From assembly GCF_004011505.1 (NCBI RefSeq), contig NZ_SAUN01000001.1:1488001-1552000 (forward strand): a stretch of DNA of 64,000 nucleotides, written 5' to 3'. Source of the DNA: Nonomuraea polychroma (lineage in GTDB: Bacteria; Actinomycetota; Actinomycetes; Streptosporangiales; Streptosporangiaceae). The translations under genes and the position numbers were made by a program. Under the pieces are notes generated by a model. That model was not told the origin of the DNA and did no database searches. It saw only the letters and a program-made list of their open reading frames with translations. Positions 41,501-49,089 of this stretch are shown in pieces (within the stretch, counting starts at the first letter, position 1; each line of letters opens with the position of its first letter).

Positions 41501-43861
41501 GACGACTTCTTCGAGCTCGGCGGGCACTCCCTGCTGGCCATGCGGGTGGTGGCCCGGCTCAGGCAGGTGGCGCCGGAGCGTACCGTCACCGTGCTCGACC
41601 TGTTCAAGCACCGCACCGTGCGGGAGCTGGCCGCGCTGCTGGAGTCGGCCGGTGAGGGCCCGCGCCGCCTGCTGCACCGGCTCACGCCCGCCAGGACGGC
41701 CGCCTCGACGGTGATCTGCGCGCCGTACGGGGGCGGCAGCGCGGTCATCTACCAGCCGCTGGCGGACGCCCTGCCGGCCGACTGGGCGCTGTACTCGATC
41801 GCTGTGCCCGGCCACGAGCTGGGCGAGGAGGCCCGGCCGCTGGACGAGGTCGCCGACGGGTGCGTCCAGGAGATCCTCGACGGCATCGAGGGCCCCGTCA
41901 CCCTGTACGGCCACTGCGGCCTCGGCGTGATGCTGATCGCGGAGATCGCCCGCCGGCTGGAGGACGCCGGCCGCGAGGTCGAGGCGGTGTACCTCGGCGG
42001 CGTCTTCCCGTTCGCCCGTCCCCGCGGCCGCCTCGCCGGCCTGACCGAGCTCATGGAGCGCATCCGGGGCGACCAGGCCTGGATCGACGACCTGCGGGCC
42101 GCCGGCCTGGACGTGGAGGACGTCGGCCGCGACCAGCTCGACCTCATGGTCCGCAACCGGCGGCGCGGCACCCGGCAGGCGGAGCGGTACTTCACCCGCA
42201 TGTTCGAGGAGGCCGCGGCCCCGCTGCGGGCGCCGGTGATCGCGCTGGCCGGCGAGCGCGACCCGGCGATGGAGTTCTACCAGGAGCGCTACCGCGAATG
42301 GCACGTGCTGTCGGAGCAGACCGCCCTGGTCGTGCTGGACGAGGCGGGGCACTTCTTCCTGAAATATCGGGCCGAGGAACTGGCGGCCATCGTGACCGGC
42401 ACGCACCGCGCCATCGGCGGGGGGCGGGCCGATCGGCTGGCACGTACACCGCGATCGACGTGGTGGCTGGAGGGCGTGTCCTCGGGAGATTCCCCGGCCT
42501 CCGGCACCTCCGGGGCTCGTCGGGTGCGGCCGAGCATGGGGCGGTTCACGCTGGTCGCGGCCGGCCAGCTGGTGTCGATCCTGGGGTCGGCGCTGACCGA
42601 GTTCGCCGTGCCGCTGTGGATCTACACGACCACCGGCTCGCTGGTGAACTTCGCGCTGTTCGCGGTGCTCGGGCTGCTGCCGGGCATGCTGGTCGCACCG
42701 CTCGCCGGAGCCATCGTGGACCGGCACGACCGGCGCGTGGTGATGCTCGCCGGGGACGTCACCGCGGGCGGCGTGCAGTTGATCCTGGGAGTGTTGCTGT
42801 GGACCGGCAACCTGGAGATCTGGCACGTCTACCCGCTGCTCGCGCTGCTGTCGGTCGCGCTGACCTTCCAGCGCCTCGCGTACGGCTCGGCGATCCCGCA
42901 ACTCGTCCCCAAGCGGTTCCTCGGCCACGCCAACGGGGTGGTGCAGCTCGTCACCGGTACGGCCCAGGTGGCGGTGCCGCTGGTCGCGGTCGGGCTGATG
43001 GCGGTCATCGGGCTGGAGGGCATCCTGATCATCGACGTGCTGTCGTACGGCTTCGCGATCGCGGTCCTGCTGGCGGTCCGGTTCCCCCGGAGCATGGCGT
43101 GGCGGCGGCGCGAGACGGTCATGGCGGAGATCGCCGGCGGCTGGCGGCTGACCTGGGGGAATCGGGGCTTCCGCGGGATGTTGGTGTTCTTCGCCGTCCT
43201 GAACGTGTTCCTGTCGCCGCTGTTCCTGATGATCTCGCCGCTGGTGTTGTCCTTCGCGACGCTGCGGGACGTCGGGCAGGTGTCACTGGCGGGCGGCATC
43301 GGCGTGCTGGCCGGTGGGCTGCTGATGGCCGTGTGGGGCGGGCCGCGCCGGCGGCGGTTGCGCGGGGTGCTGCTGTTCACGCTCGCGCTGGCGGTGTTCT
43401 GCGTGGTCGCCGGCGTACGGGCGGATCTGGTGCTGATCACCGCGGGGGCGTTCGGGATGTCGCTGTTCCTGACGCTGCTCAACGGGGTGTACGCGACGAT
43501 CATTCAGGTCAAGGTGCCGCAGCGGTTCCACGGGCGGGTCATCGCGCTCAACACCCTCGTCGCCTGGTCCACGCTGCCGATCGGGTTCGGGCTGGTGGCG
43601 CCGTACGGGGCGGCGGTGTTCGACCCGCTGATGGCCCCCGACGGGCCGCTGGCCACGACGGCGGGGGCGTTGCTCGGAACGGGGGACGGGCGCGGGATCG
43701 GGCTGATGTACGTGGCCTTCGGGCTGGCCATCGCGCTGATCGCGGTGTGCGCGATGCGGGTGCGGGTGCTGGCACGCTTCGATGCCGAGGTGCCCGACGC
43801 GCTGCCCGATGATCTCGTCGGTATCCAGGAGCTGCGGCGGCGCGCCGGAGGAGAGTCATGA
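38522..43861 (+). CDS. NRPS C-A-PCP-TE fused to an MFS transporter
   Basis: The protein has 1779 residues. A condensation domain (MHHAITDGWS, His161/His162/Asp166) is followed by an adenylation domain (YIYTSGTTGRPKG, NHYGPTEATVG, YRTGDL). By-eye alignment gives the signature D-F-T-K-I-G-H-V-G-K, near Asp/Asn codes. Next come a carrier domain (ELGGHSLLAMR, Ser1003), a thioesterase (YGHCGLG, Cys1132 in place of Ser; His1277 in DEAGHFF) and, from Met1339, a complete MFS-like transporter (LVSILGSALTEFAVPLW, DRHDRR). Synthesis, release and export are thus one chain. GTG 38522 has AGGAG 8 bases upstream. It heads the biosynthetic operon and overlaps the next gene. Confidence 0.92.
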   Translation: MTRSSLSPAKQALLERRLRARAAKVSVPRRDPGTAPPPSAMQERLWFLEQYAPGTAAYTVPFAARLTGELDENALVRALTELTRRHESLRTSLVTTPDGRPETMIAEEPVVEFRVTADPGEIDGELARPFDLARPPLLRALLVRSAPEETTREHVLLLTMHHAITDGWSCDILFQELLALHAGRELPPVPLQFGDYAHWQRGRTFDDDVGYWVSRLDGVPALELPTDLPRPAEQRWTGAAVDVIVDPALTASIAELGQAHRATPYMTLLAAFQVLLGRFAGQDDFAVGSPVSGRELPELEGVVGPFINTLAMRADLRGDPTFRDLLGRVRDTTLDAFAHQALPFDRLVTELAVERDVSRTPVYQTMFALQNYRGRTLDTSGLGAEPYPIPTVASRFDLALYLFEGGGGLHGQLAYSTALFREDTARRLVGCLETLLRAAVADPGLPISRLPLLGPDERRRVLALGVAEPAPPAGIRLLHEVVAGQDPEAVAVVAGDVSLTYGELGTRADRLARRLRALGAGPGERVAVCLEQSAGLAVAVLGVLKAGAAYLPLDPEHPGERLAYVVSDAGVRIAVTDASSRGRLPDGLVTVGLDEPDGDLDGHEVVPVDVTPDDLAYVIYTSGTTGRPKGVAIQHRQALVYLAGLRERLEIEPGGSYGLLQSLAFDFGVTVFYACLMTGGTLHIIAPRTAGHELAEYVRDAGIDYLKITPSHLAALQADVLPRKLLILGGEAAPRDWAEELAASGRCRVVNHYGPTEATVGVTTYPVEGTGGTTTTLPIGRPLPGARAYVLDEHLEPVPIGVAGELYLGGDRLARGYLDRPALTAERFLPDPYGPAGARMYRTGDLARHLPDGNLEFLGRRDLQVKIRGYRVELAEVESVLGGCPGVTSAIADMRGGLLVAYLVGEPGAENRPEAAEVRTWLAERLPDYMIPARYVWLDQPPPLKSHGKVDRAALPDPAPETTGRFEPPRTAAEQTAAAVWAELLGVPEVGATDDFFELGGHSLLAMRVVARLRQVAPERTVTVLDLFKHRTVRELAALLESAGEGPRRLLHRLTPARTAASTVICAPYGGGSAVIYQPLADALPADWALYSIAVPGHELGEEARPLDEVADGCVQEILDGIEGPVTLYGHCGLGVMLIAEIARRLEDAGREVEAVYLGGVFPFARPRGRLAGLTELMERIRGDQAWIDDLRAAGLDVEDVGRDQLDLMVRNRRRGTRQAERYFTRMFEEAAAPLRAPVIALAGERDPAMEFYQERYREWHVLSEQTALVVLDEAGHFFLKYRAEELAAIVTGTHRAIGGGRADRLARTPRSTWWLEGVSSGDSPASGTSGARRVRPSMGRFTLVAAGQLVSILGSALTEFAVPLWIYTTTGSLVNFALFAVLGLLPGMLVAPLAGAIVDRHDRRVVMLAGDVTAGGVQLILGVLLWTGNLEIWHVYPLLALLSVALTFQRLAYGSAIPQLVPKRFLGHANGVVQLVTGTAQVAVPLVAVGLMAVIGLEGILIIDVLSYGFAIAVLLAVRFPRSMAWRRRETVMAEIAGGWRLTWGNRGFRGMLVFFAVLNVFLSPLFLMISPLVLSFATLRDVGQVSLAGGIGVLAGGLLMAVWGGPRRRRLRGVLLFTLALAVFCVVAGVRADLVLITAGAFGMSLFLTLLNGVYATIIQVKVPQRFHGRVIALNTLVAWSTLPIGFGLVAPYGAAVFDPLMAPDGPLATTAGALLGTGDGRGIGLMYVAFGLAIALIAVCAMRVRVLARFDAEVPDALPDDLVGIQELRRRAGGES

Positions 43862-45399
43862 TCGTTCCGGAGTTGCTCGCCAGGCGGGCCACGGAGGAGC
43901 CCGGGCAGGTCGCGCTGGAGGTCGCCGGGGGCGGCACGCTGACCTTCGCGGAATGGCAGGCGCGGGCTGAGGAGCTGGCGCGCGGGCTGGTCCGGCGCGG
44001 GGTGCGGCGGGGCGATCGGGTGGGCCTGCTCTTCGGGGCCGAGAACTGGACCGACTTCGCCGTGGCCTACTGCGCCGCGCAGCTCGCCGGCGGGGTGGCC
44101 GTGCCGATCTCCGATCGGCTCGCTCCGGCCGAGGTGGCGTACATGCTGGAGCACTGCTCGGCGACCGGCGTACTGCACGCCGGGCCGGCCGCGCCGCCGG
44201 ACGGCGGGTACTGGAGCGCCGTACCGGCCGAACTGGAGCCCGGTTCGCGGGAACCCGAGCCGCCAAGGCCGGGGGATCTGGCGCAGATCCTCTATACCTC
44301 GGGCACCACCGGCCGGCCCAAGGCGGTGGCGGCCACCCACGCCAACCTCACCTACGGCAGCGCCACCCGGGCCAATCGCCGCAGGTTCGGGCATTCGCGG
44401 CTGCTGCTGCATGCCTTCCCGATCGGCACCAACGCCGGCCAGGCCATGCTGATCAACGCGCTGGACGCGCGGCCGGCGGTGCTGACCCTGGCGCGGTTCA
44501 CCCCGGGCAGGTTCGCCAGGCTGATCGAGTCGCGGCGGGTGGGGACCGTGTTCCTGGTGCCCGCGATGGCCCTTGAGCTGCTCAACGCCGGGCTGCACGA
44601 ACGTCACGACTTCTCCGGCGTGGTCCTGCTCGGGTCGGCGGCGTCGACGCTGCCGGCGGCGCTGTGCGCGCGGCTGGCGGCGGCGTTCCCCAAGGCGACC
44701 GTGACGAACTACTACACCTCGACCGAGGCGGCGCCCGCCCAGACCGTCATGATCTACGACCCGTCGCGGCCCGCGGCCCTGGGCCGGCCGGCGCTCGGCA
44801 GCGGGCTGCGGGTCACCGGTCCCGACGGCGGGCCACTGGCGGCCGGGGAGACGGGGGAGATCTGGCTGCGCTCCCCGGCCGCCGCGCGCTCGTACTACCG
44901 GGATCAGCAGGCCAGCGCGCACACCTTCCGGGACGGGTGGGTGCGGATGGGCGATCTGGGCTACCTCGACGCGGACGGTTACCTGTATCTCGTCGATCGG
45001 GAGAGCGACGTCGTCAAGTCCGGGGCGTACAAGGTGTCGACCGTGCAGGTGGAGGCCGCGCTGCACGAACACCCGGACGTGGCCGAGGCGGCGGTCACCG
45101 GCGTGCCGCACCCGGTGCTGGGCACCGTACTGGCCGCCGCCGTCGTGCCCCGCGCGCGGGCGCCGCGCATGACGGAGCTACGGGCCTTTCTCATGACCCG
45201 GCTGGCCTCCCACGAACTGCCGGCACGAGTGATCTTCGTGGACCGCCTGCCCAGAAACCACTCGGGCAAGGTCGTCAAGTCCGATCTGCGCGACCTCCTG
45301 AACGAGGAGCAGGCGGACCTTGTGGTGGAAGCGGGCCCGGCGGAGCAGGCGGGCCCCATGGAGAAAGCGAGCTCTGTGGAGAAAGAAGGCGGAAGATGA
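43858..45399 (+). CDS. acyl-AMP/acyl-CoA ligase, stand-alone adenylate-forming enzyme
   Basis: This 513-residue ANL-superfamily enzyme has the AMP motif ILYTSGTTGRPKAVAATH, YYTSTEAAPAQ, the hinge region GWVRMGDLGYLDADGYLYLVDRESDVVKSG (in parts) and the catalytic Lys in NHSGKVVKSDL. It has no carrier domain. It probably activates a carboxylic acid starter and loads it on the free carrier protein (46895-47131) or on CoA. The extra C-terminal tail is Glu/Ala-rich. The ATG overlaps the NRPS stop (ATGA) and the next gene overlaps its stop. Confidence 0.88.
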   Translation: MIVPELLARRATEEPGQVALEVAGGGTLTFAEWQARAEELARGLVRRGVRRGDRVGLLFGAENWTDFAVAYCAAQLAGGVAVPISDRLAPAEVAYMLEHCSATGVLHAGPAAPPDGGYWSAVPAELEPGSREPEPPRPGDLAQILYTSGTTGRPKAVAATHANLTYGSATRANRRRFGHSRLLLHAFPIGTNAGQAMLINALDARPAVLTLARFTPGRFARLIESRRVGTVFLVPAMALELLNAGLHERHDFSGVVLLGSAASTLPAALCARLAAAFPKATVTNYYTSTEAAPAQTVMIYDPSRPAALGRPALGSGLRVTGPDGGPLAAGETGEIWLRSPAAARSYYRDQQASAHTFRDGWVRMGDLGYLDADGYLYLVDRESDVVKSGAYKVSTVQVEAALHEHPDVAEAAVTGVPHPVLGTVLAAAVVPRARAPRMTELRAFLMTRLASHELPARVIFVDRLPRNHSGKVVKSDLRDLLNEEQADLVVEAGPAEQAGPMEKASSVEKEGGR

Positions 45400-46901
45400 C
45401 CGGATCGTGGCCGGCCTCCCCTGCGCAGCAGGGGATGTGGCTCACCGAGCGGGCCGGGGTCGCCGGGCGGGCCTTTCACATGCCGCTGGCCGTGTGGCTG
45501 GACGGGCCGCTTGACGTGACAGCCCTGGGGGAGGCGTGTGAGGAGGTGGCGCGCAGGCACCCCGTGCTGGGCGGCGTGCTCGCCGAGGACGGCGGTGAGC
45601 TGCGGGTGGTGCCCCATGCGGTGCCGCCGATGCGCGAAGGCGGCGATCTTCAGGAGGAGCTGGCCGGGCCGGTCGATCCGGTCGAAGGACCCGCGGCGCG
45701 GTTCACGCTGATCCGGGAGGACGCCAAGCGGCATGTGCTGCTGTTCCAGGCCCATCACGCGGTGTTCGACGGGGAGTCCAAGGACATTCTGCTGCGGGAT
45801 CTGGCCGCCTGGTACGGGGGCGCGGCGCCGGCGCCGCTGGCGGCGACGTACCCGGAGGTGGCGATCGAGCAGCAGGTCAGGCTCGCGGACGCGCTGCCGG
45901 ACGCGCGGCGCTACTGGCAGGACCGGTGGCAGGACCAGCGGGAGCTGCGCCTGCCCGGCCTGACCGGTGTGTCCGTGGCCGCGGCGCCCGGCTCCGCCCT
46001 CGACTTCGTCGTCGAGGACCTCGGCGGGCTCGCCGAGCGGCTGGAGGTCACCCGTTTCGAGGCGGTGCTGGCCGCGTTCGTCGCGCTGCTGCACGCGTAC
46101 GGCAACGCGCGGCCCGCGGTCGGCGTGGATCTGTCCACGCGGACCGAGCGGAGCCGGGACCACGTGGGCACCTTCGTCAACGAGTTGCCCGTGATCGGGG
46201 CGCCCGAGGGGGACACGTTCGGCGAGTTCGCCCGGAACCTGCGGGGCGACCTGCGGCGGTTGTACCGGCATCGCGAGGTTCCGCTGGCCAGAGCCGTGGA
46301 CGGGATCGGCCCGCGCGCCGCGCTCACCCCCGTGTCGCTCAGCTACCGACGGCGGCCCGAGACGAGCCCGCTGTTCCCCGGGCTGGGCACGTCGGTGGAG
46401 TGGATGATGTTCAACGGGTGGGTGCGCAACACGCTCCACCTGCAGGTCGTCGACGACCAGGCGGGTACGGCGGCGCGGCTGCAGTACAACCCGGCACTCC
46501 TCGACCGGACGGGGGCCGAGCGGATCCGGGAGCACCTGGTCATGCTGCTGACGGCGGTCGCCGCGGATCCGGAGGCGCCGCTGGACCGGCTGCCGCTGCC
46601 CGGCCCCGTTCCGGCGGCGTCCGCCGTCACCGCCGCTGCCGTCACGGTCAAGGACGGGCCGGTGGACGCCGATCTCGTACGGGAGATTCAGGCGATCTTC
46701 GCCAAGGAGCTCGAACTGGACGAGGTGGAACCCGACGAGGACCTGTTCGATCTCGGCGGCCACTCCCTCACGATCACCCAGATCATGGCCAGGACCCAGG
46801 AGCGGCTCGGCGTGGAGCTCTCCTTCGAGGTGTTCATCGACGACGCCACCGCGATGGGCATCGCGGCGGAGGTCGCCCGACTGCGGGAGCAGGCATGCTG
46901 A
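45396..46901 (+). CDS. NRPS condensation-carrier didomain (C-PCP)
   Basis: This 501-residue protein has a condensation domain with HHAVFDGES (the intact HHxxxDG core) and the C-terminal half (STRTERSRDHVGTFVNELPV). It is followed by a carrier domain (EDLFDLGGHSLTITQIMARTQ). There is no adenylation domain, so its carrier must be loaded in trans, by the acyl ligase, a partner A domain or the dehydrogenase complex. It is coupled by ATGA to the ligase and overlaps the free carrier protein gene by 7 bp. Confidence 0.9.
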   Translation: MTGSWPASPAQQGMWLTERAGVAGRAFHMPLAVWLDGPLDVTALGEACEEVARRHPVLGGVLAEDGGELRVVPHAVPPMREGGDLQEELAGPVDPVEGPAARFTLIREDAKRHVLLFQAHHAVFDGESKDILLRDLAAWYGGAAPAPLAATYPEVAIEQQVRLADALPDARRYWQDRWQDQRELRLPGLTGVSVAAAPGSALDFVVEDLGGLAERLEVTRFEAVLAAFVALLHAYGNARPAVGVDLSTRTERSRDHVGTFVNELPVIGAPEGDTFGEFARNLRGDLRRLYRHREVPLARAVDGIGPRAALTPVSLSYRRRPETSPLFPGLGTSVEWMMFNGWVRNTLHLQVVDDQAGTAARLQYNPALLDRTGAERIREHLVMLLTAVAADPEAPLDRLPLPGPVPAASAVTAAAVTVKDGPVDADLVREIQAIFAKELELDEVEPDEDLFDLGGHSLTITQIMARTQERLGVELSFEVFIDDATAMGIAAEVARLREQAC

Positions 46902-47131
46902 AGGAGCGCGTGGCCGCGCTGGTGGCCCAGGCCAGCGACGGCGAACTCACCACGGCGGAGGTGCTGGCGGCCGACTGCGCGCTGACGGCGCTCGGCCTCA
47001 CCTCGCTGGGCCACATCCGGCTGATCGACGCGATCGAGGACGAGTTCGGCGTCGACATCGAACTCGGCGGCCTCGACACGCTCGACGGGCTGGTCGGCCG
47101 GCTGTCCCCGTTGGTGGACCGCCCGTCATGA
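46895..47131 (+). CDS. free-standing acyl carrier protein
   Basis: This 78-residue protein is predicted to be a four-helix carrier. The phosphopantetheine Ser is in CALTALGLTSLGHIRLIDAIE. Here LTSLG stands where LDSL is usual, so the residue before the Ser is Thr rather than Asp. It overlaps the C-PCP gene and is probably loaded by the acyl ligase or by the E1/E2 complex encoded nearby. An 86-bp gap follows, with no feature that I can support. Confidence 0.88.
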   Translation: MLKERVAALVAQASDGELTTAEVLAADCALTALGLTSLGHIRLIDAIEDEFGVDIELGGLDTLDGLVGRLSPLVDRPS

Positions 47132-47217
47132 TCGCCCCCGTGCCGGCCAGGTCCGGCCAGAGAGCGCTCACCTGGGGCCACCCGCTCAGCCTGCGAGACT
47201 GAAAGGCGAGATCGACG

Positions 47218-49089
47218 TTGAGTGACGACACGACGCCGCCCCCGCGGGGGGCGGTGAACGGCGGAGCGGGCACGATCTGGCGGTGGCTGGACCAGGCGCC
47301 CGACGCCGTGGCCGTGACCGGCCCCGACGGCCAGGTGACCTACCGGGAGCTGCACCGGCGCGTCGAGGACCTCGCCGCCGTGCTGCGCGGGCATGGCGTC
47401 GGTCCCGGGGTGCCCGTGGGGCTGTGCGTGGAGCGGACCACCGGGATGCTCGTGGCGATGCTCGCCGTGTGGGCCGCGGGCGGGGCATACGTACCGCTGG
47501 ATCCGGCGTTTCCGGCCGAACGGCTGCGGATGATGCGCCAGGACGCGGGCATCGGCCTGGTGCTGACCCAGGCGGGTGTCGATCCCGCACTGCTGGACGG
47601 CGTTCCCGCCGTGCTCACGCTCTCACCCGGGGGCCGGCCGCTGAACGGCGCTTTCACCTCGGCACCCCTGCTTGCCGCCGACATGGAACGTCTGGCGTAC
47701 CTGATGTTCACCTCGGGGTCCACCGGTCGCCCGAAGGGGGTGGCGGTGCCGCATCGCGCCGTGGCGAACCTGCTGGAGGCGTTCGCCGAACTGCTGCCGA
47801 TCGGGCCGGAGGATCGGTGGCTGGCCGTCACCACGCTGTCGTTCGACATCTCGGTCCTGGAGTTGCTGCTGCCCCTGTTCACGGGAGGGCGGGTGGTCAT
47901 CGCGGCCACCGGCGAGGTCTCCGACGGGTGGGCGCTGCGCGAACGGGCCCTCGCCGAGGGAGTCACGATCATGCAGGCGACGCCGGCGGGCTGGCGGATC
48001 CTGCTGGAGTCCGGCGGAATCCCTGCGGCGATCAGGACCCGGTTGTGCGGTGGTGAGGCGCTGCCCCGCGATCTCGCGGACGCGCTGCTGGCGGACGGCG
48101 CCGACGTGTGGAACGTCTACGGCCCCACGGAGACCACCGTGTGGTCCACGGCCGGCAGGGTACGGCCGGGACCCGAGGCCGTGGATCTCGGCTCGCCCAT
48201 CCGGCGGACCGCGGTTCACCTGCTGGACGAGAACGGAACGCCGGTCGCCGACGGGGAGATCGGCGAGGTGCACATCGGCGGCGCGGGCGTCGCCCGGGGA
48301 TACCACGGGCTGCCCGGTCAGACGGCCGCGCGTTTCCTGCCCGACCCGTACGCCGGCACCCCCGGCGCCCGTATGTACGCCACGGGCGACCTGGCCAGAG
48401 TCACGCCCGCCGGCCGGCTGGAGTACCTCGGCCGCGCCGACCAGCAGGTCAAAATCCACGGATTCCGCATCGAACTCGGCGAGATCGAGGCCACCCTGCG
48501 CGCGGCCGCCGAGGTCAAGGACGCCGCGGTCGCCGTCCGCGACGGGCGTCTGGTGGCCTACCTGGTCCCGCGGGCGCAGGCCGTGGACTGGGCCGCGCTC
48601 CGCGAACGACTACGCGCATCGCTCCCCGACTACATGATCCCGGTCCGGCACACGACCCTGACGTCCCTGCCGCTCACGCCCAACGGCAAGCTCGACCGCG
48701 GCGCCCTGCCCTCCCCGTCGTGGACGCGCCCCGGCACCGCCGCCTTCCGCGCCCCGGTCACCACGGTCGAGTCCGACCTCGCCGAGATCTGGGCGGAGGT
48801 GCTCGGCGCCACGGAGCCCATCGGCGCCGACGACGACTTCTTCGAGCTCGGCGGCCATTCCCTCGCCGCGATGCAGCTCATCGCCAGGGTCCAGGCCAAG
48901 TACGGCCTGGAGGTGCCGATCCTCGTCCTGTTCGAGCATCCGACGATCGCCGGGTTCGCCGCCCGGCTCGACGACATGGACGACGCCGATCTCAGCCTGG
49001 CCGATGTCGCCGCGCTGCGCGACCAGCTGGACGGCCTCAGCGCCGAGGAGCTCCAGGGGCTGTTCGACGACCCGGCGGCCGGGTCATGA
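47218..49089 (+). CDS. NRPS adenylation-carrier didomain (A-PCP), glycine-like signature
   Basis: This 623-residue protein has an adenylation domain (YLMFTSGSTGRPKGVAVPH, NVYGPTETTVW, YATGDLAR, NGKLDRG) and a carrier domain (DDFFELGGHSLAAMQL). Reading the pocket by eye gives D-I-L-Q-L-G-V-V-W-K, very close to the glycine code DILQLGLIWK. The C-terminal tail (LSAEELQGLF) is the usual inter-protein docking helix. The TTG start has GAAAGG 11 bases upstream. The ATG of the next module overlaps its stop. Confidence 0.92.
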   Translation: MSDDTTPPPRGAVNGGAGTIWRWLDQAPDAVAVTGPDGQVTYRELHRRVEDLAAVLRGHGVGPGVPVGLCVERTTGMLVAMLAVWAAGGAYVPLDPAFPAERLRMMRQDAGIGLVLTQAGVDPALLDGVPAVLTLSPGGRPLNGAFTSAPLLAADMERLAYLMFTSGSTGRPKGVAVPHRAVANLLEAFAELLPIGPEDRWLAVTTLSFDISVLELLLPLFTGGRVVIAATGEVSDGWALRERALAEGVTIMQATPAGWRILLESGGIPAAIRTRLCGGEALPRDLADALLADGADVWNVYGPTETTVWSTAGRVRPGPEAVDLGSPIRRTAVHLLDENGTPVADGEIGEVHIGGAGVARGYHGLPGQTAARFLPDPYAGTPGARMYATGDLARVTPAGRLEYLGRADQQVKIHGFRIELGEIEATLRAAAEVKDAAVAVRDGRLVAYLVPRAQAVDWAALRERLRASLPDYMIPVRHTTLTSLPLTPNGKLDRGALPSPSWTRPGTAAFRAPVTTVESDLAEIWAEVLGATEPIGADDDFFELGGHSLAAMQLIARVQAKYGLEVPILVLFEHPTIAGFAARLDDMDDADLSLADVAALRDQLDGLSAEELQGLFDDPAAGS

